A DNA stretch of 61,082 nt. Origin: Bacteroidales bacterium (GTDB taxonomy: Bacteria; Bacteroidota; Bacteroidia; Bacteroidales; VadinHA17). Location: assembly GCA_025454755.1 (NCBI GenBank), contig JALONV010000005.1, positions 1-61,082 of the forward strand, read 5' to 3'. The notes under the pieces were generated by a model. That model searched no databases. It saw nothing but the letters and a program-made list of their open reading frames with translations, and was not told the origin of the DNA. Shown piece by piece: positions 45,677 through 54,828 of the stretch. A program made the position numbers and the translations under genes. Position 1 is the first letter of the stretch. Each line of letters opens with the position of its first letter.

Positions 45677-45783
45677 TTTCGCCGCAATTGTCTCTATTTC
45701 AATCAGCGCTCCCAGAGGTAATCGCCTTGAGATTTGTCATATCGCTCAGCAGGTGCATTCACGGTGTTAATGATCTTTTTCAT
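45674..45783 (-). pseudogene. ridA: Internally deleted ridA remnant
   Basis: Both ends of a RidA (enamine/imine deaminase) gene survive within 110 nt. The minus strand begins ATG with MKKIINTVNAPA, the typical RidA N-terminus. It ends, in a shifted frame, with RRLPLGALIEIETIAAK and a stop codon, the typical RidA C-terminus. About 95 internal codons are missing and the two ends are out of frame, so no RidA can be made from here. It starts 10 nt after lptD, the position where I recall intact ridA in other Bacteroidota. A mobile repeat lies on its 3' side. Confidence 0.8.
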
Positions 45784-45793
45784 TCCAGGGTTA

Positions 45794-48439
45794 TTAGTAA
45801 TTGTCGTGATAGTCTTTTCTCCTTTCATATTTCAGGTCCTGCAGCACAGAAGCGTTAACCCTGATAGCGAACTCCCACATTTTCATATTCCCATTGGGTA
45901 TCCAGTTAAAGCTCATGTTCCAGCAGTGAAGATCGCGGGTGAAGCCAAGCTGTGTCATCGTTATTTCATTGGCATTAAAATCGTATCCGGTGCTGTATGT
46001 CATGTTCATTTTCTTTGTGATCTGAACATGGCCGCGCACGGTAAGGGACTGAGAAATCGTAGCGTCGAACCTCGGCTTGACATAACTCAGGGAATAGCTT
46101 ATATCCATTGACCAGGGGGCATCGAATTTCATATATCCATATTCATCAAATTCCGATGCAGCCGTACTTTTGCCCGTTACGACTTCTCCGTCAGCGTTAG
46201 CAGCGGCCATACCATATCCTGGTCTTCCGGCAGTTCCTGCCACAGGTGCGGATTCCTGTGTTTTCTTCTGCTGTTTGCCCTTCAGCAGATCGCTCACACT
46301 GAGATCGAGACTGACACTGGCCATATTCAGTCTCATCAGCCTGCCGGTCTGTTCATAATGGAATGCTTCTGTCTGATTACCCAGACTGTCAAGCCCGTAC
46401 AGAGAGAAGTTCGAATTGGCTGAAAGATTAACGGTTTTAAAGAGCGTTGTCCTCATTACCATTGATACCGGAGCCCATTTATAAGCATCTGCAAAAATAT
46501 TATACGCAGTCGATATTCCGAAATTGTCAATCAGGCTCACCTTCTTTGGTTTGCCCGTTGTATCATTCCTCTCAAAGACTTTAGCCTCCAGAATATTTGT
46601 CAGGCTGAAACTTACATTACCGCTTCTTCTTGATAATGAAGGTGTTCCATAAATATTACCGTCGTAAATTGAATAATTTTGTGTCTTTAATCCCAATGAA
46701 TCAAGCTGCACCTGCCTGTACATTTTCGAGCTGAGTTCGTTGAATGAAGGGACATAACTGAAACTGACTGATGGTTTCATTACATGACGTATGGCATCAA
46801 CCCTGGAATTGGGATTTACAAAATCGAACATCCCGAAAATCTGGGGACTGTATCCTGCACTGATGGACGGATTCAGTGCTTGTCCGTAAAAGGTACCTCT
46901 CAGGGTATCGTACACAACTTTGTTCAGATCGGGATTCCAGATTCTTTCAACTTTTTGAGTATACAAAACACCTTTATAGGATAGTGAAGGAGAAATTGAA
47001 AAGTTTTTGAAGGGCCGTAACTGGAAGCTCAGCGGCGCTTCATGAGAGAATCCGCTTCTCATTCTGCTCCAGGTATCATTTGTGAACAGGAGGCTGTCGT
47101 AAGTGCTTACCTGGTTATCAAGCGAAGCTGAGTACTGAAAAGAAAGTTCCTGCCACCATTTTGCCGGACCGGTTTGTCTTTTTCCCTTCAACGGGTAAAT
47201 CCTTGATGCACTGAAACTCATTTTGGGAAGGTTAAGGCTTACGGTCTTGTTCCTGACGTTCTGGCTGTGGTTCATGCTCGCCGCAAAATTAAAGGGCGTT
47301 CCTGTCCAGGTTTTTGAATAGCTTATGCTTGACTGCCGTTGTGTTGTTATGTGGTCGGTCAGATTGTAACTGTTGTTTCTGTCATATTCGCTTGAGCTCA
47401 TGTTAACACTTGCAGAAAACCTGGATCCCGGCCTTGCCTTGGCATCCTGGCTGAAGTTCCATCCCAAACTGTAGTTCTTTGATGCAGATTCATCAGGCAG
47501 TCCTTTGTACCCTGATATGTTCTTTGCATAGCTGAAGGAGAAACTGCCTCTGTACTTATACCTTTTATTATATGTGGTCTGAGCATTAGCCAGCCAGGAA
47601 CCATTTGTAAAAATGCTTCCTGTAACCGAAAGGTCAAAATAATTGTTGATGGCAAAATAGTAACCGCCATCGGTGAGCGCATATCCCCTGGCAGCTTCAT
47701 AATGGACCTTCGGGATCCTTATTCCCGATGCAGCCTTCTTTGTCTGTATTGGAAAATAGCCAAAAGGAAGATAGATTGGCAGAGGGATTCCCTCAAGGAC
47801 AAGATTGCCGGGGCCTGAAACTATTCTCTTGCCAGGATACAGTTTTGCCTTTTGCAGTTTTATATAAAAGTGAGGCGTATCGAGGTCGCAGGTTGAATAA
47901 GTGTTTTTGTAGATATTTGATGTACCGTCATCCAGGAGCTTTGTTACCCTGCTGTGAAGGAATCCTTCATCCTGCTTGGTGACTATGTTTTTCACTATTG
48001 CCTGCTTGGTCCTGAAATTATATCTGAGCGTGTCGGATTTGAATTCCTCGGATCCTGATTTGAATTCAGGTTTTCCTGTTACTGCTTTCAAAGAATCCCT
48101 TATCCCGACAGCATATACCTCATTGGTTTCCATATCAAATACAATGGAGTCGGCCTTGATCTCTATGTCGCCGTAATTGACAATTCCGTTTTTAACAATG
48201 GTGGCTTTTTTATTAACAAGATCATTTTTGATATATCCTCCAGGAGCGCTGTAAACCACCTGTTTATCTATCGCATCTTTTGAGATACTCCTCAGGCTGA
48301 TGGCTGTATCTGTTTGCATCAGGCGACCCTGAACCTGAATGGAATCAAGAATTATATTGTCTTCCTGGGATAACAGCAAAAGAGACCTGAGCATCACGAG
48401 GAGCACGACAACTAACCGCTTTTCTGAAAAAGAATACAA
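45794..48439 (-). CDS. lptD: LptD-like outer-membrane LPS assembly protein
   Basis: An 881-aa outer-membrane protein resembling the Bacteroidota LptD (OstA-like) family, which inserts lipopolysaccharide into the outer leaflet. A signal sequence (VVVLLVMLRSLLLLSQ) is followed by an OstA-type beta-jellyroll region (GGYIKNDLVNKKATIVKNGIVNYGDIEIKADSIVFDMETNEVYAVG, about 65-110) and PGNLVLEGIPLPIYLPFGYFPIQ (about 209-231). A long C-terminal beta-barrel with many alternating aromatic strands ends in FAIRVNASVLQDLKYERR. The start is TTG 48439 (GTG alternatives follow). It is divergent from the amidase gene; downstream lies a ridA remnant. Confidence 0.9.
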   Translation of the reverse strand: MYSFSEKRLVVVLLVMLRSLLLLSQEDNIILDSIQVQGRLMQTDTAISLRSISKDAIDKQVVYSAPGGYIKNDLVNKKATIVKNGIVNYGDIEIKADSIVFDMETNEVYAVGIRDSLKAVTGKPEFKSGSEEFKSDTLRYNFRTKQAIVKNIVTKQDEGFLHSRVTKLLDDGTSNIYKNTYSTCDLDTPHFYIKLQKAKLYPGKRIVSGPGNLVLEGIPLPIYLPFGYFPIQTKKAASGIRIPKVHYEAARGYALTDGGYYFAINNYFDLSVTGSIFTNGSWLANAQTTYNKRYKYRGSFSFSYAKNISGYKGLPDESASKNYSLGWNFSQDAKARPGSRFSASVNMSSSEYDRNNSYNLTDHITTQRQSSISYSKTWTGTPFNFAASMNHSQNVRNKTVSLNLPKMSFSASRIYPLKGKRQTGPAKWWQELSFQYSASLDNQVSTYDSLLFTNDTWSRMRSGFSHEAPLSFQLRPFKNFSISPSLSYKGVLYTQKVERIWNPDLNKVVYDTLRGTFYGQALNPSISAGYSPQIFGMFDFVNPNSRVDAIRHVMKPSVSFSYVPSFNELSSKMYRQVQLDSLGLKTQNYSIYDGNIYGTPSLSRRSGNVSFSLTNILEAKVFERNDTTGKPKKVSLIDNFGISTAYNIFADAYKWAPVSMVMRTTLFKTVNLSANSNFSLYGLDSLGNQTEAFHYEQTGRLMRLNMASVSLDLSVSDLLKGKQQKKTQESAPVAGTAGRPGYGMAAANADGEVVTGKSTAASEFDEYGYMKFDAPWSMDISYSLSYVKPRFDATISQSLTVRGHVQITKKMNMTYSTGYDFNANEITMTQLGFTRDLHCWNMSFNWIPNGNMKMWEFAIRVNASVLQDLKYERRKDYHDNY

Positions 48440-48446
48440 TTTATAC

Positions 48447-48454
48447 TATTTTTG
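48447..48454 (+). promoter_or_regulatory. Amidase promoter -7 element
   Basis: TATTTTTG matches TANNTTTG and lies 62 nt upstream of the amidase ATG, in the divergent gap with lptD. Confidence 0.45.
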
Positions 48455-48516
48455 TATAGTTTTTGTGTGACGTCGGATGTCAGCGTCAAAACTATTAAAA
48501 AAAACGCGAACATTAC

Positions 48517-49671
48517 ATGAGTCCCGGAATTAAAAACGGCAAAGCAGGTACCATTAATATATATGGTATTATCCTGATCCTGATATTTAACGTTTCCTTA
48601 AGTATTATTGCCTCAGGCTCCTCTCCCAAAACCAATGGAAAGTGGGTTATTGTGATAGATCCGGGTCATGGAGGAAGGGACTCCGGGGCTCCAGGATTAA
48701 TAAGCAAGGAAAAGGACATTAACCTTTCAATAGCATTGAAAGCTGCAAAATACATCCGGGAGAATATCAAGGATGTTTCTGTTGTTCTGACCCGCGATGA
48801 TGATTCAACCGTTGACCTTCTTGAAAGACCCAAGATAGCAAACCGGAACAATGCAGACCTTTTTATTTCCATCCATGCCAACGGAGTAAAGTCAAAAAGT
48901 GTTATGGGTGCCGAGACCTATGTGATGGGACTTGCAGTAAACGAGGAGAACCTTGAGGTGGCAATGAAGGAGAACGAGGTTATACTTCTTGAGGATGACT
49001 ATTCAACCAAGTATGAGGGTTTTGACCCGAAATCTCCGGAATCATATATAATCTTTACCCTTACCCAAAACGTTTATCAGAAACAGAGCATAGACCTTGC
49101 ATCAAAGATCCAGACTCAGCTTACAGAAAGTGTCGGAAGAAAAGACCGTGGCGTAAAACAGGCTGGATTCTGGGTATTGTACAGAACATCAATGCCCAGT
49201 GTTCTGATTGAGACAGGATTTATTACAAATCCGACTGAAGAAAAATACCTTAATTCTGCTGATGGGCAGGATTACCTTGCCTCTGCAATCTTCAGAGCAT
49301 GCAGGGATTATCTTGATGAATTATCTCTCCGGTCCGGAATAAAAGTGGAACCATCTTCAACTCCTTCAGCCTCTTCAACCTCAAAATCGGTCTCTTCCGG
49401 ACAGAACAATATCACCTTCATGGTACAGATTGCAGCAGCCACAACAAAAACTGAAATAAAACCTGACAACTTCAAGGGACTTACAGATGTAGAAGAGATA
49501 AATACGGGTGAACGTTACAGGTATGTCTCAGGAAGCTTCGATGATTATTCAGATGCTGCCAGGCACAGGAAAAAGATCGAAGCTATCTTTCCTGATGCGT
49601 TTGTAATTGCATTAAAAGACAACAAAATATTACCTTTGCAGCAGGCTCTCGAACAAAAGAGAAAAAAGTAA
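48517..49671 (+). CDS. N-acetylmuramoyl-L-alanine amidase (Amidase_3)
   Basis: A zinc amidase that removes peptide stems from peptidoglycan, used in cell separation. A hydrophobic N-terminal segment (about 13-33) is followed by IDPGHGGRDSGAPG (zinc ligand His51), LLERPKIANRNNADLFISIHANGV (zinc ligands Glu and His), and the catalytic Glu in SVLIETGFITN. A Ser/Thr-rich linker leads to a C-terminal SPOR-like module (about 305-375, FMVQIAAATTKTEI to VSGSFDDYSDAARHRKKI). The 384-aa protein is probably periplasmic. It is followed by mlaD after 15 nt. Confidence 0.93.
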   Translation: MSPGIKNGKAGTINIYGIILILIFNVSLSIIASGSSPKTNGKWVIVIDPGHGGRDSGAPGLISKEKDINLSIALKAAKYIRENIKDVSVVLTRDDDSTVDLLERPKIANRNNADLFISIHANGVKSKSVMGAETYVMGLAVNEENLEVAMKENEVILLEDDYSTKYEGFDPKSPESYIIFTLTQNVYQKQSIDLASKIQTQLTESVGRKDRGVKQAGFWVLYRTSMPSVLIETGFITNPTEEKYLNSADGQDYLASAIFRACRDYLDELSLRSGIKVEPSSTPSASSTSKSVSSGQNNITFMVQIAAATTKTEIKPDNFKGLTDVEEINTGERYRYVSGSFDDYSDAARHRKKIEAIFPDAFVIALKDNKILPLQQALEQKRKK

Positions 49672-49686
49672 AACATTTAACAGACT

Positions 49687-50637
49687 ATGAAGATCTCAAA
49701 TGAAGTCAAGATAGGTGCAGTTGCGCTGGTTACCATTTTAGTTTTTATCTGGTTGTTTAATTTCCTGAAGGGAAAGGATTATTTCAAGCGAACTGTAAAC
49801 TATTATGCAGTATATGATAACATAGGCGGACTTGCAGAATCGAGCCCTGTTGAGATAAATGGCTTCAAGGTTGGTATTGTTCAGTCTATTCGTCTTCTGG
49901 ATCCTACCAGCGGAAAGCTACTTGTCGTCTTTTCAGTTGGCAAGGATTTCAGGCTGCCGGTAAACACTGTTGCTGAGATATTGCCCACTTCATTAATAGC
50001 CGGCATGAAAGCGCAATTCGTATACGGAGACGGCCCGGGATACTATTCATTTGGAGATACCATCCCCGGAAGACTCTCTGAATCGCTTCTTACAACACTC
50101 GATGATGTTCTTGAGCCAATTAAGCAAAAGGTTTTGAGCATGGTTACCGTTCTCGATTCAGTTATAACATCCATAAATGATGTCATTGATCCGGAGTTCA
50201 AAAAGAACCTTCAGGGGACTATGACGCATCTCGATAATACAACCGGGAGCCTCGACAGGATTCTGGGATCAAAAGAGACAGAGCTCAAGAAGACCCTCGA
50301 CAATATCACAAAATTCTCTGATATGCTTTCGGCAAACACACAGAAGATGAACAGCACCTTCAGCAATCTTGAATCAATAACAGATACTCTTGCTGCAGCA
50401 GATCTTTACAATTCGATAAGCAATCTGAAGGCAAGTCTTGAAAAAGCTTCAACCCTTATTGAAAACCTTAACGACGGAAAAGGAAGCGCAGGACAAATTC
50501 TGACCAACGATTCACTTTATACGAATCTTAATAACAGTCTTGCCAGTCTTAATCTCCTCCTCGAGGATGTAAAAAGCAATCCAAAGAGGTATGTTCACTT
50601 TTCTCTCTTCGGCAAAAAAAATATTCCTTCCGAATGA
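49687..50637 (+). CDS. MlaD/MCE-domain lipid transport protein
   Basis: A 316-aa protein anchored by one N-terminal helix (about 8-26), followed by an MCE domain (YYAVYDNIGGLAESSPVEINGFKVGIVQSI, about 40-70) and a long helical C-terminal half (about 140-300, rich in LDNITKF- and NLESITDTL-type heptads). MCE proteins of the MlaD type form hexameric channels or tunnels for phospholipid transfer between membranes. The ABC partners MlaE/MlaF are not in the window. It is co-oriented with the amidase. Confidence 0.92.
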   Translation: MKISNEVKIGAVALVTILVFIWLFNFLKGKDYFKRTVNYYAVYDNIGGLAESSPVEINGFKVGIVQSIRLLDPTSGKLLVVFSVGKDFRLPVNTVAEILPTSLIAGMKAQFVYGDGPGYYSFGDTIPGRLSESLLTTLDDVLEPIKQKVLSMVTVLDSVITSINDVIDPEFKKNLQGTMTHLDNTTGSLDRILGSKETELKKTLDNITKFSDMLSANTQKMNSTFSNLESITDTLAAADLYNSISNLKASLEKASTLIENLNDGKGSAGQILTNDSLYTNLNNSLASLNLLLEDVKSNPKRYVHFSLFGKKNIPSE

Positions 50638-50973
50638 TCTGAGTTTATAAAATTCAGATTATCTTGAGCTTGAAAAAGAAAAGAAAACTTATGTCAAAAT
50701 AATACTCGTTTTCAAACCTCCCTGTTGAATTTTGAGTAAGCATCCATAATGAATTGTAATACACATAGAAGGCAATTTATGTATTTTTAATTATCTATAA
50801 ATCAGATATTTATATAAATGAAAAAAATACTTCTACATAAGTTGCTGATGTTTAAAAACATAGACCAGTTTTGAATTTATCAAGAAAAAAAGTTTTTTTT
50901 ATAAGAATTTTTTTTACAAATATTGCTTCAGGAATCAGCATAAAACGTACCTTTAAAAAAATAACCGACCTAA
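50638..50973. other. AT-rich gap upstream of dnaA
   Basis: A 336-nt noncoding stretch, markedly AT-rich, with long A and T runs near 50885-50920. I looked for DnaA boxes (TTATNCACA) and found none convincing, so I do not call an origin. A weak 5-bp inverted repeat (TCTGA/TCAGA) follows mlaD at 50638-50658. Confidence 0.6.
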
Positions 50974-52404
50974 ATGAACAAAACTCATCATGACGTATGG
51001 AATAACTGTCTGCAAATCATTCGCGACATTATTCCATCTGTCAGCTATAAAACGTGGTTTGAGCCTATCATCCCGCTGAAACTCGATAACAATGTGCTGA
51101 CCATCCAGGTACCCAGCCCCTTCTTCTATGAGTACCTCGAGGAACAATACATTGATATCCTGAGGAAAACGCTGAGGCGTGAGATAGGTGCAGACGCGAA
51201 GCTGGAATACAACGTCGTGATGGAGAATGCAAATTATTCTGACGGCAAACCGTACACTGTAAAATATCCTTCCAGGAACAAGACCGATCTTCATAACAAA
51301 CCGGTGCAGGTTCCATTTGAGGTTGCACAGCCTGAAATTAAAAATCCGTTTGTAATTCCCGGAATTAAGAAGATCCACTTCGATCCTAAACTAAATCCCG
51401 ACTACAATTTTAATAACTACGTTGAAGGTGAATGCAACAGGCTTGCCAGATCAGCAGGTATCGCCGTGGGAAACAATCCGGGAGGGACAGCTTTTAATCC
51501 GCTCATGATCTATGGCGATTCGGGACTTGGAAAAACACACCTTGCACAGGCAATCGGAATACTTGTCAAGGAGAAACATCCTGATAAGATCGTCCTCTAT
51601 GTCAATGCAAATAAATTCCAGACACAATTCGTTGAGTCGGTAAGGAACAATAACAAGAATGATTTCCTTCACTTTTATCAGATGATCGACGTTCTCATTC
51701 TTGATGACGTCCATGAATTTGCAGGAAAGGAAAAGACACAGGATACATTCTTCCATATCTTCAATCATCTCCATCAGTCAGGCAAACAGCTTATTCTTAC
51801 CTGCGACAAACCACCTGTCGACCTGCAGGGAATGGAACAGCGTCTTCTCTCAAGATTCAAGTGGGGACTCCAGGCCGATCTTCAGAGACCTGATTATGAA
51901 ACCCGTCTGGCTATCCTGAAAAGAAAAGCCTACAACGACGGAATCGAGTTGCCTGAAGATATCTTTGAATTCCTGGCAGCGAATATTTCCAACAACATCC
52001 GTGAGCTCGAGGCAGTATTGATATCCCTGTATGCTCAGTCGACACTCAACAGGAAGGAGATAACCCTTGATCTTGCAAGAATGATGGTCGAAAAACTCAT
52101 CAGCACCGCAAGAAAGGAAATTACAATCGAGTATATACAAAAGATAGTCTGCGAATATTACAAGATACCGATCGATCTTATCCAGGGAAAAACACGCAAA
52201 AGAGAGATCGTGCAGGCAAGACAGGTATCAATGTACTTCTCCAAGTCCCTTACAAAAGCTTCACTCGCGAGCATCGGATCACATATCGGAGGTAAAGATC
52301 ATGCAACGGTTCTTCATGCATGCAAAACCGTTAACAACCTGATCGACACCGACAAGCATTTCAGGAACCAGATAACGGAGATCGAGAAGAAGCTGAAAGT
52401 ATAA
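50974..52404 (+). CDS. dnaA: Chromosomal replication initiator DnaA
   Basis: DnaA opens the origin and loads the replisome. The 476-aa protein has domain I (VWNNCLQIIRDIIPSVSYKTWFEPI), an AAA+ core with Walker A GDSGLGKT (181-188) and Walker B LILDDVHEF (242-249), sensor II in RELEAVLISL, and DNA-binding domain IV with the signature HIGGKDHATVLHACKTVNNL. The gene has an AT-rich upstream region without evident DnaA boxes. Confidence 0.98.
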   Translation: MNKTHHDVWNNCLQIIRDIIPSVSYKTWFEPIIPLKLDNNVLTIQVPSPFFYEYLEEQYIDILRKTLRREIGADAKLEYNVVMENANYSDGKPYTVKYPSRNKTDLHNKPVQVPFEVAQPEIKNPFVIPGIKKIHFDPKLNPDYNFNNYVEGECNRLARSAGIAVGNNPGGTAFNPLMIYGDSGLGKTHLAQAIGILVKEKHPDKIVLYVNANKFQTQFVESVRNNNKNDFLHFYQMIDVLILDDVHEFAGKEKTQDTFFHIFNHLHQSGKQLILTCDKPPVDLQGMEQRLLSRFKWGLQADLQRPDYETRLAILKRKAYNDGIELPEDIFEFLAANISNNIRELEAVLISLYAQSTLNRKEITLDLARMMVEKLISTARKEITIEYIQKIVCEYYKIPIDLIQGKTRKREIVQARQVSMYFSKSLTKASLASIGSHIGGKDHATVLHACKTVNNLIDTDKHFRNQITEIEKKLKV

Positions 52405-52444
52405 AGCTACCTCTTTGCTTTAAAGTTTTTCGCATCCACATCCT

Positions 52445-52885
52445 TTACGCATCTGTCATCATATTCAGAACAGTATAGATAGTCTTGGTGCCAGAGTTCC
52501 ATCTGTTCACAAAGATATTGTCAGAAGTAGTCTCAAACATCGGTGTCCAGTCATGATCGAGAAATGCATCGCTGTTCTGTCTCAGGATAAAAGTTGTTCT
52601 TGCAAGGAACTCCCTGTCGGAAATAAAATTCTCGTTCCTTCCGCCCGGACGGCCCATATGAAGCTCGGTGCCGTATCCGTTGAAGAATGCAATTGCTATC
52701 TCCCTGTGGATAATATCTTCTCCTACATCGCATACGCGAAAAATGGAAATGTCGGGTTTAATGAGCTTAATGATGCTAAGCCCATTGCTTCTGTCAAGAC
52801 CTCTATTGCTTATTGTCTGAGAATGTACAGACAAGGGAAGAAACAGCAGTACTGCCCAGATGTGTTTGTATACCTTGATCAGCAT
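52445..52885 (-). pseudogene. Probable remnant of a secreted protein gene
   Basis: A 146-aa frame from ATG 52885: a convincing signal peptide (IWAVLLFLPLSVHSQ-T), about 25 nondescript residues, then a dense, conserved-looking block (FRVCDVGEDIIHREIAIAFFNGYG, then ELHMGRPGGRNE and DWTPMFET, ending NRWNSGTKTIYTVLNMMTDA) that reads like an interior or late part of a much larger secreted enzyme and stops abruptly. It may have arisen by internal deletion and C-terminal truncation. I cannot name the parent family with confidence; glycoside-hydrolase-like proteins are one possibility. It could also be a small intact secreted protein. Confidence 0.45.
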
Positions 52886-53036
52886 GTCAGAATAAATTTT
52901 TAATGCAATATATAACATAAGGGGTACTAAAAAAATTGTTTTAAACGTTATAAGGTATAAGCTATTGCCGCTATGCCCGTACAATTTTTTTTTAAACAAA
53001 TTATTTGTATTTTTAGTTCTTCAAAAAAAAATCCCG

Positions 53037-53246
53037 ATGTCTAAGATTGTCAGGATACTACAATATACTGTGATTTTCCTTCTTATCCTTCTCGCAGGAG
53101 GATGCGCGTCTTCCAATAAAAGAACATGGGAGCAAAAGAGAAAAACAGCAGCCAGGACCAATACAGCCAGCATGGGAAGAAACAAGTTCTTCTATTCTAC
53201 CAATTATCAAAAGAAACTGAGCAAAACCTACAGGAACAAACGGTGA
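53037..53246 (+). CDS. Small lipoprotein, unknown function
   Basis: A 69-aa lipoprotein from ATG 53037. One hydrophobic helix leads into the lipobox ILLAGG-Cys23, then a short basic tail rich in Lys/Arg (KRTWEQKRKTAARTN to YQKKLSKTYRNKR). An in-frame ATG 24 codons earlier gives an implausible double hydrophobic N-terminus. It is convergent with the MBL hydrolase gene (5-nt gap). Family not recognised. Confidence 0.75.
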   Translation: MSKIVRILQYTVIFLLILLAGGCASSNKRTWEQKRKTAARTNTASMGRNKFFYSTNYQKKLSKTYRNKR

Positions 53247-53251
53247 CATTT

Positions 53252-54019
53252 TTATTCTTCACATTCAATGCTCAAACCGTCATAGGCGAGCATTATTCCC
53301 TGCGGCAATTCTTCCGAAACGACATTATGCAGTCCGATCTGATGGCTCATATGCGTTATGAATGCTTTCTTTGGAGATATCTCCCTGACAAAATCGACAG
53401 CTTCCCTCAGGCTGAAGTGTGAGATATGTTTCTCTTTTCTCAGTGCATTTATTACCAGGTATTTAACACCTATGAGTTTCTCCTTGCTGTGTTCAGGAAC
53501 ATAATTTGCATCAGTGATATAGGCGAAATTACCGATACGGAAACCATAGATCTCAAGATTCATATGACGCACCCGTATTGGAATGACAGTCATACCCTTC
53601 ACCTCAAAACTGTAGTCAGGTATGTCATTAAGGCGCATTTTTGGTATCCCCGGATATTGATATTCAGAGAAGACATATGAAAACTCCTTCCTGATTGCTT
53701 TTTGCACTCTCTCTTCAGCATAGATGTCGATGGCATCCTGGCTTTTATAATTGAATGCCCTCACGTCGTCCATCCCTGCTATATGATCCTTGTGTTCATG
53801 TGTGATCAGAATCGCATCCAGCTTTTTTACATTTGCCCTTAGCATCTGCTGACGAAAATCCGGTCCGGCATCGAATAACAGTGTAATCCTTTCATTTTCA
53901 AGAAGAAGAGAGGTCCTGAGACGATTGTCGTGTGGATCAGCCGAAAGACAGGTGGGGCAATCGCAGGCAATTACCGGGACACCCTGTGAAGTACCGGTTC
54001 CAAGAAAGGTTATTCTCAA
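53252..54019 (-). CDS. MBL-fold metal-dependent hydrolase (PhnP-like)
   Basis: A 255-aa metallo-beta-lactamase-fold hydrolase. MRITFLGTGTSQGVPVIACDCPTCLS at the N-terminus is followed by the metal motif ITHEHKDHIAGMDD (HxHxDH), and later VRHMNLEIYGFRIGNFAYITDANY and FITHMSHQIGLH. The Cys pair near residue 20 and the overall pattern resemble PhnP-like phosphodiesterases; the substrate is unknown. I set the start at TTG 54019 because the longer frame to 54073 runs through the promoter -7 box TAGGTTTG. Confidence 0.88.
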   Translation of the reverse strand: MRITFLGTGTSQGVPVIACDCPTCLSADPHDNRLRTSLLLENERITLLFDAGPDFRQQMLRANVKKLDAILITHEHKDHIAGMDDVRAFNYKSQDAIDIYAEERVQKAIRKEFSYVFSEYQYPGIPKMRLNDIPDYSFEVKGMTVIPIRVRHMNLEIYGFRIGNFAYITDANYVPEHSKEKLIGVKYLVINALRKEKHISHFSLREAVDFVREISPKKAFITHMSHQIGLHNVVSEELPQGIMLAYDGLSIECEE

Positions 54020-54037
54020 CTGTATAATATTTCCAGA

Positions 54038-54045
54038 CAAACCTA
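54038..54045 (-). promoter_or_regulatory. MBL hydrolase promoter -7 element
   Basis: TAGGTTTG on the minus strand matches TANNTTTG, with a TTG about 20 nt upstream. It ends 18 nt before the proposed TTG start at 54019. Confidence 0.6.
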
Positions 54046-54103
54046 TATTAAAAATCCAAAACAGCCAACTCAATTCCGTTTTTTATTGATACGTTTGTTT
54101 TGC

Positions 54104-54111
54104 TATATTTG
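54104..54111 (+). promoter_or_regulatory. RsmI-like gene promoter -7 element
   Basis: TATATTTG matches TANNTTTG and ends 16 nt before the GTG start at 54128. Confidence 0.6.
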
Positions 54112-54127
54112 ATAAAACTGATTTGAC

Positions 54128-54826
54128 GTGAAGGGGCGGATTTATCTTATACCTGTTACTCTGGGAGGAGATGATTATGCTTCCGTGATACCCGGGAAAA
54201 CAATTGGAATAACAAAGAAGCTGCGGCATTTTGTTGTTGAAGAGATCCGGAGTGCACGCAGGTACCTGAGACTTATCGACAAAGGATTTCCCATTGATTC
54301 CACGGTTTTTTATGAGCTTAACGAGCACACGCCTGCAACTGAGGTAAGCAGTTTCCTGGAACCTGTACTTAACGGATCTGATATGGGCTTGATGAGTGAG
54401 GCCGGACTGCCCGGCATAGCTGATCCCGGGGCAATGCTGATATCGTTTGCCCACCAGAAAAAGATCACGGTCACTCCCCTTTCAGGACCGTCATCAATTA
54501 TCATGGCATTAATTTCATCCGGTCTGAATGGACAGAATTTTACCTTTAACGGATATCTTCCTGTAAAACAACCGGAGAGAATATCAAAGCTAAAGGAGAT
54601 CGAAAGAAGGGCTCATGAGGGTTTTGCCCAGATCTTCATGGAGACTCCGTACCGGAATCAGAAAATGTTTGAAACGATAATTTCAGTCTGTAGCAATGAA
54701 ACGATGCTCTGTATCGCATCTGATCTGACACTGCCAAATGAATCTGTCAGAACAATGAAGGTCTCCGGGTGGAAAAAGGATCTGCCTGATCTTAAAGACA
54801 GGCTGGTTGTTTTTGTCCTGCAATAG
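54128..54826 (+). CDS. RsmI-like tetrapyrrole-methylase-family SAM methyltransferase
   Basis: A 232-aa member of the TP_methylase fold, closest to RsmI, which 2'-O-methylates C1402 of 16S rRNA. Signatures: RIYLIPVTLGG, HFVVEEIRSARRYLR, MGLMSEAGLPGIADPG, the SAM-site loop VTPLSGPSSIIMALISSGL, FNGYLP, and FMETPYRNQKMFE. It is shorter than E. coli RsmI (286 aa), as in the Bacteroidota paralogue, and may have a different target. The start is GTG; the canonical PIGN loop reads PVTLGGDD here. Confidence 0.87.
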   Translation: MKGRIYLIPVTLGGDDYASVIPGKTIGITKKLRHFVVEEIRSARRYLRLIDKGFPIDSTVFYELNEHTPATEVSSFLEPVLNGSDMGLMSEAGLPGIADPGAMLISFAHQKKITVTPLSGPSSIIMALISSGLNGQNFTFNGYLPVKQPERISKLKEIERRAHEGFAQIFMETPYRNQKMFETIISVCSNETMLCIASDLTLPNESVRTMKVSGWKKDLPDLKDRLVVFVLQ

Positions 54827-54828
54827 CA

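Noticed and set aside
50638-50973. oriC upstream of dnaA
   Set aside because: AT-rich, but I found no convincing cluster of DnaA boxes; dnaA is often not at the origin in this phylum. A GC-skew plot of the full chromosome would decide.
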